Shown piece by piece: positions 26,821 through 37,430 of a stretch of 44,108 bases of DNA. This stretch comes from Methanobacteriota archaeon (lineage in GTDB: Archaea > Thermoplasmatota > Poseidoniia > Poseidoniales > Poseidoniaceae): NCBI GenBank assembly GCA_002722695.1, contig PBMS01000013.1, forward strand, positions 1 through 44,108, written 5' to 3'. The translations under genes were made by a program, and so were the position numbers. Every line of letters begins with the position of its first letter. Within the stretch, counting starts at the first letter, position 1. Under the pieces are notes generated by a model. The model saw only the letters and a list, made by a program, of their open reading frames with translations, had not been told where the DNA came from and searched no databases.

Positions 26821-29178
26821 TCATTCTTGCTCAGAATCCCCGCCTGACCCGTCGGATTGGGTGAGTGGTGCGGTTGCATCATGGGTGGTGGGAGAGGGTC
26901 GCAAAAACGCTGGGGCCCACCAGTTCCACTTGCCCATAAGTCGCATCGTTGACGGCACGACCAGGGCTCGTACCAACGTTGCATCGATGAAGATGGCAAG
27001 AGCAAGGCCGAGGCCGATTTGCTTGAGAATGATGACCGAGGAGAGTCCAAAGGAGCAGAACACCACCACCATGATGGCGGCTGCACCGGTGATGAGGCCC
27101 CCGGTTTTCTGAAGTCCGTTGGCCACAGCGAGGGTGTTGTCGCCGGTTCGCTCCCATTCTTCGTGAATGCGGGAGAGCATCAGAACTTCGTAATCCATGG
27201 ACAGCCCGAAGACGATGCAGAACATGATGACGGGATTGCCGGAGTCGATGGGTTGCGCGGTAAAATTCAGTAGCTCTGCGCCGAAGCCCCATTGGAACAC
27301 CCACACCAGCATACCAAACGATGCTGAGATGGATAGAATGTTCATCGCGATGGCCTTGATGGGAATAATGACCGAACGAACTTGGATGAAAATCAGGGCA
27401 GTGGTTGCTAACAAAATAAAGGCCAAGGCGCGAGGAAGGTTGTCCGCAATCGCTTCGAGATTGTCGGCGTTGTATGCCGCAAAACCGGCCACGAGAAGAC
27501 GGTCGTTCTCACCTGACAAATCAGCAAGGTAATCGTCTCGGTCCTGCCGAATTTCCTCCACCAATTCCCGAGAATCAACGTTGGTTTGTACGCCTTTGAG
27601 CTGAACCGACATGAACGTGGCGTTGTCGCCCACGAAGGCCTTGCGAAGGCTTTCGCGAACCGCGATCTGTTCCGGTGTGAGGTATTCGTCGGGCGTTTGC
27701 CAAAACTGAACCGTTTCGTTGGCCGTGATGTTGTCCGGCATGCCAACGCCTGTGCCTCCCAGTACACGCGGGTCGGTCAGGAGTTCCTTTAGGAAGGCAT
27801 GCTGCGCTCGCAGGTTGGCTTCGCTGAGGGGATCGGCACCATCGGTGTCGACGATGATGAAAATCGTGTTCGCCGCTTGGTCGGGCCACTGTTCGTCGAT
27901 GAGTTCCATGCCAAGGCGAGCTTCGTCGTCCGGCGGGAGGGCTTTCCACGAGGACAATGAAAACTCAGCATAAGCGAACGGTAGGCCAGCCCCGATCAGC
28001 AAGACCAAGGTTGGAATCAGGACGGCCCAAGGCCTGTCCATCACGCGCTTGGCGATGCGCGCCCACATCCCGTCGTCCTTGGCGGACATGTCAAACGCGT
28101 AGGGTATTTTCAGTTTGTTGATGCGGGGTCCAAGCCACGCCATAACAGCGGGTAGGACGATGGTTGAGTAGACCATGGCGATGGTCACCGCGATGGTTCC
28201 ACCGATGCCAAGGGATGGAAGGGACGTGTTGGCGAAAAACAGCATCCCCATCAAGCCGATGGCAACCGTAATGCCCGAGTAAAAGACCGCTTTACCAGCA
28301 GTGGCGCAACTCATCGCTGTCGCCGTTCGGACGTCATGACCGCGACTCAATTCCTCCCTGAAGCGGTTGACGAGAAACAGTGAGTAGTCGATGGAAACAC
28401 CGATTCCGATGAGGGACACAATGTTGGTGGCGTAGACCGTCACATCCGTTATGTTGGAGAGCCAAATCGTCATGCCGATGGCTGCGACGAGCGTTCCCCC
28501 ACCGATGCCCATGGGCAAAATCGCTGCAATCAGCGAACCAAAAATAAGGCCCAAAATGATGAGTGTTAACGGAACAGCGACGACTTCTGCCTTGATCAAG
28601 TCGTTTTTGATTCGGTCGTCAAAGGTCCAATCAACGAAGATGCCGTCCGTCATCCAACTTTCGAAGCCGTTTTCGATGTCCACGGAATCCCTGAGTTCGG
28701 TCATCACGGATTTGGCGTCTTTTCGGTTCATTTCCATGGTGATTTTGTTGATAGCGTACGTGCCGTCTTCGTCGCTCTGAACCACGTCTTTTCGGTCCAC
28801 GTCCTCTGCCTGCCAGGAATAATTCACGGTGATGTCTGGGTGGCTATCGAACTCCGCCAAGGCGGCCATGACGGCCGTTTTCCAGGCCTCTGAAGTGTCG
28901 TTGTGGGTAGGGTGGAACACGAGGTATCGGAACGATTGCCCGCCCGAGTCGTCTTCCGTAGCAAACCTTTGAGAGAGCAGGCGCAAACCGTTGATGGATT
29001 CAACATCGTCTTCACCAAAACCCTCGGCCCAATCAGACCCGATGGTGATGAGGCTGCCCATGAGGATGCATGAAATCAAGCCAAACGCCATCATTGAGGC
29101 TTTGTGATCGTGTATAAACAGGCCGAATTTGAAAAACGCTCTGTCTTTGAGCATTTCGGGATCGGTGGCGCCTTCCAC
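26821..29178 (-). CDS. MMPL/RND-superfamily exporter
   Basis: Two-fold TM topology with large extracytoplasmic loops; GVSIDYSLFLVNRFREEL and FGLSMDYEVLMLSRIHEEW. Confidence 0.9.
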   Translation of the reverse strand: MEGATDPEMLKDRAFFKFGLFIHDHKASMMAFGLISCILMGSLITIGSDWAEGFGEDDVESINGLRLLSQRFATEDDSGGQSFRYLVFHPTHNDTSEAWKTAVMAALAEFDSHPDITVNYSWQAEDVDRKDVVQSDEDGTYAINKITMEMNRKDAKSVMTELRDSVDIENGFESWMTDGIFVDWTFDDRIKNDLIKAEVVAVPLTLIILGLIFGSLIAAILPMGIGGGTLVAAIGMTIWLSNITDVTVYATNIVSLIGIGVSIDYSLFLVNRFREELSRGHDVRTATAMSCATAGKAVFYSGITVAIGLMGMLFFANTSLPSLGIGGTIAVTIAMVYSTIVLPAVMAWLGPRINKLKIPYAFDMSAKDDGMWARIAKRVMDRPWAVLIPTLVLLIGAGLPFAYAEFSLSSWKALPPDDEARLGMELIDEQWPDQAANTIFIIVDTDGADPLSEANLRAQHAFLKELLTDPRVLGGTGVGMPDNITANETVQFWQTPDEYLTPEQIAVRESLRKAFVGDNATFMSVQLKGVQTNVDSRELVEEIRQDRDDYLADLSGENDRLLVAGFAAYNADNLEAIADNLPRALAFILLATTALIFIQVRSVIIPIKAIAMNILSISASFGMLVWVFQWGFGAELLNFTAQPIDSGNPVIMFCIVFGLSMDYEVLMLSRIHEEWERTGDNTLAVANGLQKTGGLITGAAAIMVVVFCSFGLSSVIILKQIGLGLALAIFIDATLVRALVVPSTMRLMGKWNWWAPAFLRPSPTTHDATAPLTQSDGSGGDSEQE

Positions 29179-29200
29179 AAGTCTGTCTAAAAAAAAGAGG

Positions 29201-29208
29201 TATTTGAA
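29201..29208 (-). promoter_or_regulatory. TATA-like box TTCAAATA
   Basis: Ends 23 nt upstream of the GTG start at 29178. Confidence 0.5.
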
Positions 29209-29242
29209 TCGGCGTCATGGGGCCTTGGAGGTCACCCCTCGG

Positions 29243-29713
29243 TCAGCCCAGGACATCGAAGGTGTAGATGAAGCCCAAGAAGGCGTGAATGAAAACCATG
29301 TAGACGATCAAGTCGGCGGCTCGGCCGTGCTTGAGTTTCGTCGCCTGAAAGGACTCACCCGCTTGGCGTTGGGACCGTGTTTGCTTTCCCAGTCGGGTCA
29401 TGAACACCATCAACCCAAAACCCACTGGACCCATGAAACCGTGCAACGATTGCGGAACGAGGGACGGAAGCAACGCCTGGCCGTCGTACAACCCGGTGAT
29501 TCCCCGCGCCGTAAATGCGACGAGGATAACGCCACCCGTAGCCCAAAGCAATCGTTCACCGTTGCGCTCGTGCCGAGCCAGGTGCACCGCACGTTCCTCG
29601 CCTTTCAACTCGTACGACTTCTTTCGCCAGGCGTACTGCCACCATATCCAAACCACCAGACCGCTCGCCAAGAGCGGGTGGAGCAAGAGAACAATCGTGG
29701 TGATGAGGTCCAT
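29243..29713 (-). CDS. 4-TM membrane protein, DUF4079-like
   Basis: LLLHPLLASGLVVWIWW, SLHGFMGPVGFGLM, VYMVFIHAFLGFIY; histidines in TM segments. Confidence 0.55.
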   Translation of the reverse strand: MDLITTIVLLLHPLLASGLVVWIWWQYAWRKKSYELKGEERAVHLARHERNGERLLWATGGVILVAFTARGITGLYDGQALLPSLVPQSLHGFMGPVGFGLMVFMTRLGKQTRSQRQAGESFQATKLKHGRAADLIVYMVFIHAFLGFIYTFDVLG

Positions 29714-29840
29714 GCAGTATCACCATCGGGGAGGCGGCTTTGGTTCATGGAGGTATGCTTTGCGCTCTTGAATTGATGAAAGAACCGCATCGGTGGGTTG
29801 AAATGGCTCCTGTCGTGGCAAGAGATGAGGGGATGAAAGG

Positions 29841-32800
29841 TTGGACGAATCGTACATGGAAACCTGTCTCAAGGCAGCGTTTTCAAAACCCAAGTCGGGT
29901 GCAGTACGCGTCTCAATCATGAACCGAGAATCGGCTTGGAAAATGCTTGACAAACCCCTCAGGGCCCACCTTGTTATCGCTGCTCACGAGCAAGAGCCTC
30001 CTGCAACCGACGACGACGACAACGACGCTGCCGCCCCGCGCCGTCCGACCATGAACCGGCCTCGAGGCCGTATGCGGCGCTCAGGTCGCCAAACCGGCCC
30101 GGCTCACATGCAGTGGCTGCACGCTCCACAAGCCGTCATCGACGAATCACCCTACACGACCGCTTACCAACTCGCCACCCTCCTCGTTCACAAGCAGATG
30201 GATGAAGAGCATTGGGACGAGGCATGGAATGCGCCCGAAAACCTCCTGCGCGAGACCTGCATGGTCGAGGGGGTTCATCCCGTCTGGCATCTCATCGGTG
30301 AAAAAACGCCACTTTTGGGTCAGTTTCTCGCCTTTCCCAAAGCAAAGGCCTCGAAAACCACGACCGTTTCATCCTTGACCACAGACTTCTTCTGGATTGA
30401 TCCACGAAACAAGGACGAGGTCATCACGGTGCTGAAACTCACCGGTGCCGGCGTCAGTGACCCCGACATCAAAGTCGCGCTGCAAAAAGCCACCAACCAG
30501 ATTGCTGGTGGCCGTAAACTCGACCTTGAACCGCCGTTGCGGGATCTCACAGGGTCCATGGCGTTCATCACGGTGTTGCTGGCCGTTCACGGTGGACACG
30601 ACGTCAAAAAAGCGGTGCGAACAGCAGCCTCGAAAGCCGATTCGGAGCTGGCGGGGGCGTTGGAAGACCTTGAACGACTTCTTGATGGTCATGTGGACGA
30701 TTGGGACGGGTTGATGGCCATCACCCGGGAAGATTCTCTTTCAAACGCTCGTCGAGTCCTTGGCTGGCAGCACGCTCCTCCTGAAGCAGAAGCTTGCACG
30801 GCTGCTCAACTGGAAGCAGGGCTTCAACTCCTCGAGAGCGCAAACGTCCACAAAGGACGAGACCGCCTGACATGGTGGCGCCTGAACGCTTTGTTGCGTG
30901 AAGGGAAAAAAGACGACGCCATGGACGTGCTCGATGAGCGCCGTCTCGACGCCTCATCGGACATCACTGAACTGCTCCCTCTCGTGGTTTCTCTGGAAAG
31001 CGAACGGGCGAATGAATGGCTTCTCAGGTTCATGGACGATGTCGACGAGCAGGCTCTCCTTCACGTGCTTCACGAGCAGCATCTCTCGACGAAACTTCGT
31101 CTCAAAGCGGCTCAGCGATTGTGCGATGAGCGCGGAGCAATGTGGGAAGAAGCAAGGACCTTGGCCTTGACGACGTTGCTGCAAGCGTTGGATTTGGAGC
31201 GATTGGCGGACGTGTTCACCTCAGACTCCATGCTCCCGCTCACCCATCCTTATGCGGCCTTGCTGGTCAGTCATTTGGCACCGGCCAGTCTCGATGCTTC
31301 GCTGAAGGAACAGGTCTTCTCCTGTCGAACGCAAGCTCTTCGCGCCATTCACGGCGCTGAGCTTCCTGAGGTGTTGACGCCGTTGGCTGAACATCTTCTT
31401 CTTCTGATGGAGGGCATCTACAAGGAAACGCCTGAGGTCGGCGAGGTGCTCAACGCTGCCGCCTTGAAGGCGTTTTCCCCCATCAGCCGAGCCTTGGCTG
31501 GGAACGGCGTTGTCAGCTCAAAACACATACGAAACATGGGCAACAGTCTGGATGAACTCGACTTGACACCGATCGAACGACGATTGTTCGACGTCATGCT
31601 TCTGACCTTGACCATGAACGGTCATCTCCAGGCTCACAACATCGGCATGGCCAAAGCCAGCGACGCCGATGAACTTGATCAACTCCTTCTCAACCCCGTG
31701 CTTCCGTTCCGACTCATCAATTCTTATTCTATCCTGATGGTCGAGCACGACCTTGGCCTGCCCAACCTGGTGACCTGGTATCAGAAAAACGACCCACTGT
31801 CGCCCTGGGCACCGCTGGCTCGTGCTGCACTGTTTGCCTCGACGGGGGATGAACTCAATTCCGCTCGGGAGTATTCCCGGGCAGCCGAACTCTTCACAAA
31901 ACTCCGCAAGGCAGGTGGCTCGGCCGCAGGCAAAACCACCGACAGCGACGACAACGATTTTGCGTTGGCCCTGCCGTTAACGCTCTATCGTAAGTCACTC
32001 ATCCATTACGCTCACGCCACTTCGTGGTCGGGGGCCGTTGACTTGCTCGAGAAAGTTCCCTCTCTGAAAACAGCCATCACAGAGCGTTTCAAGCTCTACC
32101 TCCGAGTCTGCCATGTTTCCAAAACGGACACCAACGCTGCCGCTCGGCTCATTCGTCAACACGTTCAGCAGCGCATCACGGTCCAAGAGGAGGATGTTGA
32201 GGGCAACATTGTTGAGAGAACCCGCACAATTTACAACGAAGAAGAACTCGATCTGCTTCGAAATTATCCCTTTGAGCAAGCTCACCTCTTGCCCCCAGAA
32301 CCGTTTCTCGGTCGTGTGACCGCTGCCTCAACGCACATCAGCCGTGACCTCCGACGTTCTCGAACGCAATACCAGCACCAGTTCCGTCAGGCCATGCAGA
32401 GCCCCTCACCGTCCATGGAGGAAATCTACGACATCGCGAAAAGCGCAGCCGAGGAAGTGGCGTTTGAAGGCCTGATGTACCTCGAACGAGCGCAAAACTC
32501 AACGAAGTTTTCGTCCACGGCCCGCAACCGACTCGCCGGTGTTGAGCAGGCGTTGTTCTCGCAGTACAAGGACGACATTCCCACCTCCAAACGCCGATTC
32601 CTCCACAACTTATCGCTCACTCCACTGGTGATTGTGGACACCAACGTTTTGGTTGACGCCCTTGTTGAGAAAATGTATCAGCGAATGGATTTGGTCTTCG
32701 AGACCAACGTGAACATCATCGGTTCAAACCAGTTCCATCGAATCCTTCTCCACCATGCCCGAGCCAAGCGCTTGGTCATGATGATCCCCGACGATGTCCG

Positions 32801-33305
32801 CGGTGAACTGAAGCAATTTGCAAAAGATCAGCGGCTGATGCCACGTTTCAAGAGCGGCATGGTCAACGCCGACAAGCTCGAGGAAACCCTGACCGAATCG
32901 GTCGTTATGGACTTGGTGAACGAGGTGCTCTTGGAATTCAACACGTGGACGACGAGCAGCGACATGGTGGAAGGCGTCGCCGACCATTCGGAGGAATTGA
33001 ATCGTTTCTTGGTGCGCCACAGCGATGTGTTTGAAGAATTGACTGAATTGAAAGGGTATCGCGGGGCGACGTATCGAACCGAACTGGAGGGTCGAGCGAT
33101 TTACCCCGAGCGTACGGATCTCGACATATACCGTCTGGCAACCCACCTCGCATCGCTCCCCTTGCCCAACATCGGCGCTGTGATCGTGGCAACGATGGAT
33201 GGGGATTTCACCCTGGTCGACCGAGCCATAGAGGAGCGGTTTGGGTTCAGCGTCGCCAAAAACCATCGGTCACTCAAGCCGTGGCTCCAAGGTCCGTCCA
33301 CGTGA
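29841..33305 (+). CDS. large helical-repeat protein with C-terminal PIN domain
   Basis: 1154-aa ORF; PIN acidic residues in VIVDTNVLVDAL, DDVRGEL, TDLDIYRLA, ATMDGDF; start uncertain (29841/29856/29919). Confidence 0.75.
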   Translation: MDESYMETCLKAAFSKPKSGAVRVSIMNRESAWKMLDKPLRAHLVIAAHEQEPPATDDDDNDAAAPRRPTMNRPRGRMRRSGRQTGPAHMQWLHAPQAVIDESPYTTAYQLATLLVHKQMDEEHWDEAWNAPENLLRETCMVEGVHPVWHLIGEKTPLLGQFLAFPKAKASKTTTVSSLTTDFFWIDPRNKDEVITVLKLTGAGVSDPDIKVALQKATNQIAGGRKLDLEPPLRDLTGSMAFITVLLAVHGGHDVKKAVRTAASKADSELAGALEDLERLLDGHVDDWDGLMAITREDSLSNARRVLGWQHAPPEAEACTAAQLEAGLQLLESANVHKGRDRLTWWRLNALLREGKKDDAMDVLDERRLDASSDITELLPLVVSLESERANEWLLRFMDDVDEQALLHVLHEQHLSTKLRLKAAQRLCDERGAMWEEARTLALTTLLQALDLERLADVFTSDSMLPLTHPYAALLVSHLAPASLDASLKEQVFSCRTQALRAIHGAELPEVLTPLAEHLLLLMEGIYKETPEVGEVLNAAALKAFSPISRALAGNGVVSSKHIRNMGNSLDELDLTPIERRLFDVMLLTLTMNGHLQAHNIGMAKASDADELDQLLLNPVLPFRLINSYSILMVEHDLGLPNLVTWYQKNDPLSPWAPLARAALFASTGDELNSAREYSRAAELFTKLRKAGGSAAGKTTDSDDNDFALALPLTLYRKSLIHYAHATSWSGAVDLLEKVPSLKTAITERFKLYLRVCHVSKTDTNAAARLIRQHVQQRITVQEEDVEGNIVERTRTIYNEEELDLLRNYPFEQAHLLPPEPFLGRVTAASTHISRDLRRSRTQYQHQFRQAMQSPSPSMEEIYDIAKSAAEEVAFEGLMYLERAQNSTKFSSTARNRLAGVEQALFSQYKDDIPTSKRRFLHNLSLTPLVIVDTNVLVDALVEKMYQRMDLVFETNVNIIGSNQFHRILLHHARAKRLVMMIPDDVRGELKQFAKDQRLMPRFKSGMVNADKLEETLTESVVMDLVNEVLLEFNTWTTSSDMVEGVADHSEELNRFLVRHSDVFEELTELKGYRGATYRTELEGRAIYPERTDLDIYRLATHLASLPLPNIGAVIVATMDGDFTLVDRAIEERFGFSVAKNHRSLKPWLQGPST

Positions 33306-33330
33306 ACGGCTCGTCACGTACCATGAGCGG

Positions 33331-35064
33331 TTACTCGCTGGTGATCCAGTTCAATATTTGATTGTACTTCGAATCGCTCTGATAGGGAGGGTGGTGCCCT
33401 GCCGACGGGCTGTGCACCTGTGCACAATCAGAGAATTTCTGGGCGAGCGCCGGCGCCATGTCTTTGAAGCTGTTGTCGTTCTCACCCGAGAACACCATGG
33501 CCGGTTCAGAAAAGGGCGCCGCCTCATTGATGGTGTCCATCAACCCTTCATGCGTGGTCGGTAAGTAGCCGTTGTACATCAGCACTTTCTCGAACGTGTT
33601 TTCGGAGTTGGCGAGGTAAACCGGAATCATCGCAGCGCCTTGGGAATAGCCCAATATGGCGTGGAAAGGACCTTCTTGTTCAACGATTTGGTCGAGATAG
33701 GAGATGGATGCGTCGGCCCAGTCTCGGTCGGTCGTGGGCTGACCTTTCCCTCCAGGCGGGTCTCGGATCCAGACGTTGTTGCTCTCAGGTGTGCTGGCAA
33801 AGAAGAATTCGTAATCGCTCAAACTTGCCATCAAGTCTTGCATGCCCTGCATGCTTCGAAAGCTGTTGGCCGTTTGTCCGCCGCCGTGGAGGGCGAGAAT
33901 CTTCAACGGTCCTTGTGGACCGATCTGGCTGTCGGAACACCCCACCTCATTGACGGTCTCGCCACTGGGGGTGTTGGGGCAGGTGTCAACGTCGTTGCTG
34001 ACTCCATCGTTGTCATCGTCCTTTTGCGATTCTGAACATCCAAACGTGTCAACCTGTTCTCCAGCGGGCGTCCCCGGACACGCATCGACGTCGTCGGTGA
34101 GCCCATCGGCATCGGTGTCTTTCTGAGCATCGGCGCACCCGTCAACGTCCACCATGGCACCGGTTGAGGTGTTCGGGCATTGGTCGTTCGAGTTTACCAC
34201 ACCATCGCCATCGTCGTCGGTTTCGGAATCCGAACATCCATTCGAGTACACTGGTTCACCAGCGGGGGTGTCGAGGCAGGCGTCGACGTCGTCGAGCACC
34301 CCGTCCTGATCCTCGTCGCCAACCGGCTCAGGCGGCAGAGGCAGGTTGACGGAGAGGCTCTGTTCGGACTCGTCAAACATGCCGCATTTGGCCACCAAGA
34401 CGCCCCTCGTGCTGTGCTCTTCGGTGTCGAGAGAAAGGGTGTAAGTGCCGTCGGTCACGGACACGTTTCCTGCGACGAACGTGGCAGAGTTTTGATTGCT
34501 TGGGCGATACTCAACCGAACAGGTTTCTGGGAATTCATGGAGAACCGCACCCTCAACGATGCCCATCGTTTCGTTCTCAGCCGGGGGTGTCCACCCAAAG
34601 GTGAGGCGGACATCACTTTCTTCGGGAGGGCTGATGATGAGCATGACGGGGTTTCCTTCGCTCTCAAGCCCTTCTGCATCGTAGGCAGTGATGGCGAGCA
34701 CGAACGAACCCGGCCCGGTGATGCTTGTTTCAGCGGACCATTTTCCGGAGGGGAGGATGCTCAGGTTCATCGATTCAATCACGGCAAAGTTTTCGTTCAA
34801 GACCGACAGGATGACCCAGGAGGTTGCTAAGCTCTCGTCGTAGACATAGCCCTCGATGGTGGTCGCAGTTCCATCCCATGTCATCGTGATTTCTTCGTCG
34901 ATCATCAGTTTGGGCGGGTAATTGTTCACCTTGACCTCCTGATCGGTGTCAATTTTCTCTTCTTCGGTGTCAACGGTGGTGGTGTTCAGCGTGTACACAA
35001 CGGCGCCTGAGCTGCCCATGATGACGGCAACGAGCAGACTGAGTGCGATGGTCTTGGTGTCCAT
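33331..35064 (-). CDS. secreted/anchored serine hydrolase (esterase/phospholipase, FSH1-like) with thrombospondin type-3 repeats
   Basis: N-terminal hydrophobic anchor; four DxDxDG TSP3-like repeats; LALHGGGQTANSF, GYSQGAAM, SGENDNSF, GHHPPYQ catalytic motifs. Confidence 0.8.
   Translation of the reverse strand: MDTKTIALSLLVAVIMGSSGAVVYTLNTTTVDTEEEKIDTDQEVKVNNYPPKLMIDEEITMTWDGTATTIEGYVYDESLATSWVILSVLNENFAVIESMNLSILPSGKWSAETSITGPGSFVLAITAYDAEGLESEGNPVMLIISPPEESDVRLTFGWTPPAENETMGIVEGAVLHEFPETCSVEYRPSNQNSATFVAGNVSVTDGTYTLSLDTEEHSTRGVLVAKCGMFDESEQSLSVNLPLPPEPVGDEDQDGVLDDVDACLDTPAGEPVYSNGCSDSETDDDGDGVVNSNDQCPNTSTGAMVDVDGCADAQKDTDADGLTDDVDACPGTPAGEQVDTFGCSESQKDDDNDGVSNDVDTCPNTPSGETVNEVGCSDSQIGPQGPLKILALHGGGQTANSFRSMQGMQDLMASLSDYEFFFASTPESNNVWIRDPPGGKGQPTTDRDWADASISYLDQIVEQEGPFHAILGYSQGAAMIPVYLANSENTFEKVLMYNGYLPTTHEGLMDTINEAAPFSEPAMVFSGENDNSFKDMAPALAQKFSDCAQVHSPSAGHHPPYQSDSKYNQILNWITSE
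33922..34320 (-). repeat. four in-frame TSP3-type calcium-binding repeats (about 36 aa each)
   Basis: DEDQDGVLDDVDACLDTPAGEPVYSNGCSDSE / DDDGDGVVNSNDQCPNTSTGAMVDVDGCADAQ / DTDADGLTDDVDACPGTPAGEQVDTFGCSESQ / DDDNDGVSNDVDTCPNTPSGETVNEVGCSDSQ. Confidence 0.9.
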
Positions 35065-35085
35065 GGGATATGAACGCTTGAACCG

Positions 35086-35095
35086 ATTATAAAAA
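35086..35095 (-). promoter_or_regulatory. TATA box TTTTTATAAT
   Basis: Ends about 22 nt upstream of ATG 35064. Confidence 0.6.
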
Positions 35096-35141
35096 TGTGT
35101 GACGCCTTGTCTGCGCCGTCATCAGAGCCACCGGTCATGGT

Positions 35142-36368
35142 TCACATGTGTTGGATCATGGCTTCGCCGAACGCACTGCACGACAGCAGTGTGGCGTCGT
35201 CCATCAATCGCTCAAAGTCGTAGGTCACCGTCTGGTTCGAGATGGCGCCCTCCATGCCTTTGACGATGAGGTCGGCAGCTTCTTTCCAACCCATGTGGCG
35301 AAGCATCATCTCAGCAGACAGGATGAGAGAACCGGGGTTCACCTTGTCCTGACCTGCGTATTTTGGTGCGGTGCCGTGGGTGGCTTCAAAGATGGAAATG
35401 CCTGTGTCGTAGTTGATGTTTGCACCTGGAGCAATGCCGATGCCGCCGACTTGTGCAGCCAAGGCGTCGGAGATGTAGTCTCCGTTCAGGTTCATGGTCG
35501 TCAACACGCTGTATTCTGCAGGGCGAGTGATGATTTGCTGAAGCATGGCGTCAGCGATGACGTCCTTGATGAGGATGGTGTTTCCCGTCGTGGGGTTGGT
35601 CAGAGTGCACCACGGACCTCCGTCAAGTTCGGATGCACCAAACTCTTCCTTGGCGAGTGTGTAGCCCCAATCTCGGAACCCCCCCTCGGTGAACTTCATG
35701 ATGTTGCCTTTGTGGACGAGGGTGACACTGGGTTGGTCGTTGTCAATCGCGTATTGGATGGCTGCCCGAACGATTCGAGCCGTTCCTTCCTTTGACACGG
35801 GCTTGATGCCGATGCCCGAGGTGTTGGGGAAGCGAATCTTGTCAACGCCCATTTCGTTTTGGAGGAAATCAATGACGCGTTTTGCACCGTCGCTTTCGGC
35901 CTCCCATTCGATGCCAGCGTACACATCTTCGCTGTTCTCACGGAAGATGATCATGTCCACGTCTTGAGGGGCTCGAACGGGGGAAGGCGTTCCGTCGTAC
36001 CATCGAACGGGACGGACACAAGCGTAGAGGTCAAGCTTCTGTCGCAGGGCGACGTTCAGAGAGCGGATGCCACCGCCAACAGGGGTGGTGAGCGGCCCTT
36101 TGATTGAGACGAGGCCGGATTTCATGGCATCAAGCGTGTCTTGGGGCAACCATTCTCCGGTGGCGTTGAAGGCTTTCTCACCCGCCAGCACCTCGGACCA
36201 CACGATGCCTTTTTCTCCACCGTAGGCCTTGTGAACCGCTGCATCAACAACACGGATCATGACCGGCGTGATGTCGACACCGATGCCGTCTCCCTCGATG
36301 TAGTGGATGATGGGGTTGTTGGGAACCCTGAGGGTTCCGTTGTTCATGGTCACCGGTGCACCTGGCAT
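35142..36368 (-). CDS. icd: isocitrate dehydrogenase (NADP-type)
   Basis: [94 protein letters not shown]. Confidence 0.95.
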   Translation of the reverse strand: MPGAPVTMNNGTLRVPNNPIIHYIEGDGIGVDITPVMIRVVDAAVHKAYGGEKGIVWSEVLAGEKAFNATGEWLPQDTLDAMKSGLVSIKGPLTTPVGGGIRSLNVALRQKLDLYACVRPVRWYDGTPSPVRAPQDVDMIIFRENSEDVYAGIEWEAESDGAKRVIDFLQNEMGVDKIRFPNTSGIGIKPVSKEGTARIVRAAIQYAIDNDQPSVTLVHKGNIMKFTEGGFRDWGYTLAKEEFGASELDGGPWCTLTNPTTGNTILIKDVIADAMLQQIITRPAEYSVLTTMNLNGDYISDALAAQVGGIGIAPGANINYDTGISIFEATHGTAPKYAGQDKVNPGSLILSAEMMLRHMGWKEAADLIVKGMEGAISNQTVTYDFERLMDDATLLSCSAFGEAMIQHM

Positions 36369-36425
36369 GTCTCTCGCTTTACCGACAGACCTCTCCTTCA
36401 AGAATCAACCGCCCTTGGCCTGTCC

Positions 36426-36821
36426 ATGCAGGGGCGCGTGGAGTGGACCGGCGGCACGACCATGGACGGCATCAATGCCGCAGGACAGCGAATCTCAATG
36501 GATTGGGAATCCGGACCATCGCCCATGCAACTCACGCTTCAAATGGTGGGCGCATGTTCACTTGTGGACGTGGTCGTCGGGCTGAAGAACCGCCCCTTCA
36601 CCGCTGCTTGGGTGGAGATGGATTCCGTCCGGGCAGGGGAATCTCCACGCCGATTTACGTCCATGACAATGGTCTATCACGTCAAAGGCGACGTACCCAA
36701 AAAACTCGTGGAGCGGGTTGTCGCAAAGAGCCACGAAAAATACTGCAGCGTGTCCAACTCCCTCGACCCGAGCATCACCATCGACTGGCGGGTCGAGGTT
36801 CAATCATCTTCAGATGGTTGA
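36426..36821 (+). CDS. OsmC/Ohr-family protein
   Basis: SPMQLTLQMVGACSLVDVV, YHVKGDVPKKLVERVVAKSHEKYCSVSNSL; ATG at 36426 confirmed in sequence. Confidence 0.85.
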   Translation: MQGRVEWTGGTTMDGINAAGQRISMDWESGPSPMQLTLQMVGACSLVDVVVGLKNRPFTAAWVEMDSVRAGESPRRFTSMTMVYHVKGDVPKKLVERVVAKSHEKYCSVSNSLDPSITIDWRVEVQSSSDG

Positions 36822-37319
36822 GGGTCGGCCTTGACGGGTCAGTGCTTCGGTGAGCGCCCGACAGAGTGAATCGTACACGGGCTTCCATGCAGCGTGGAGG
36901 CTCTTGGGTGCCGTCATGGGCTGCCATGTGTCTTCGATTGCAAGAACGGTGGCAAACGGTTTGATTTGTTCTCCACCCATGTCAACGATCAGCGACAGAT
37001 GATAGGCATCTCGATCTCGCTCGATTCGCAGGCTGTCCATGTCCACCCGTCCTCCGGAAAGTGAGGCGCTGAGTCGCTCATGGTCCAGGAGGTCCCGCGC
37101 CAGCGTGGCTAGCAGCACCTCCACATTTTCGTCGGACACAGGGCTGGTCTGCACAAACACACCCGCCTCAATCGGCTCATCGTCGTCCATGAACGCAGCG
37201 AGAGGGTCGTACACAGGGACAGAGGCTGCCGCTTTGCCTGTGGGTGTGTTCAGGCCCAGTGCATCGTAGATGTCCATGTCGTCATCAACGTCTTCGGGGA
37301 GGTCAAGATTCCCTATCAT
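36810..37319 (-). CDS. hypothetical protein
   Basis: ORF in convergent arrangement with 12-bp 3' overlap with osmC gene. Confidence 0.6.
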   Translation of the reverse strand: MIGNLDLPEDVDDDMDIYDALGLNTPTGKAAASVPVYDPLAAFMDDDEPIEAGVFVQTSPVSDENVEVLLATLARDLLDHERLSASLSGGRVDMDSLRIERDRDAYHLSLIVDMGGEQIKPFATVLAIEDTWQPMTAPKSLHAAWKPVYDSLCRALTEALTRQGRPSTI

Positions 37320-37430
37320 GAAGGCATTTCCGTTCTTTTCATACTTAATGCATGGTTTCTCTTGGAGCCTCCTGCATCATGGTCGCTTCCAAAAAGCAAG
37401 CCTCTTACCACCCCGTCCTGTCGAATGTGC

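Noticed and set aside
32724-33266. 180-aa minus-strand ORF opposite the PIN domain
   Set aside because: Antisense to a domain with conserved catalytic motifs; no independent support.
29841-33305. VapBC-type toxin-antitoxin module
   Set aside because: PIN domain is on a 1154-aa protein with no small antitoxin ORF adjacent.
33922-34320. Possible DNA-level tandem/satellite or CRISPR-like array
   Set aside because: Repeats are in-frame protein-coding TSP3 units of varying sequence, with no spacer structure.
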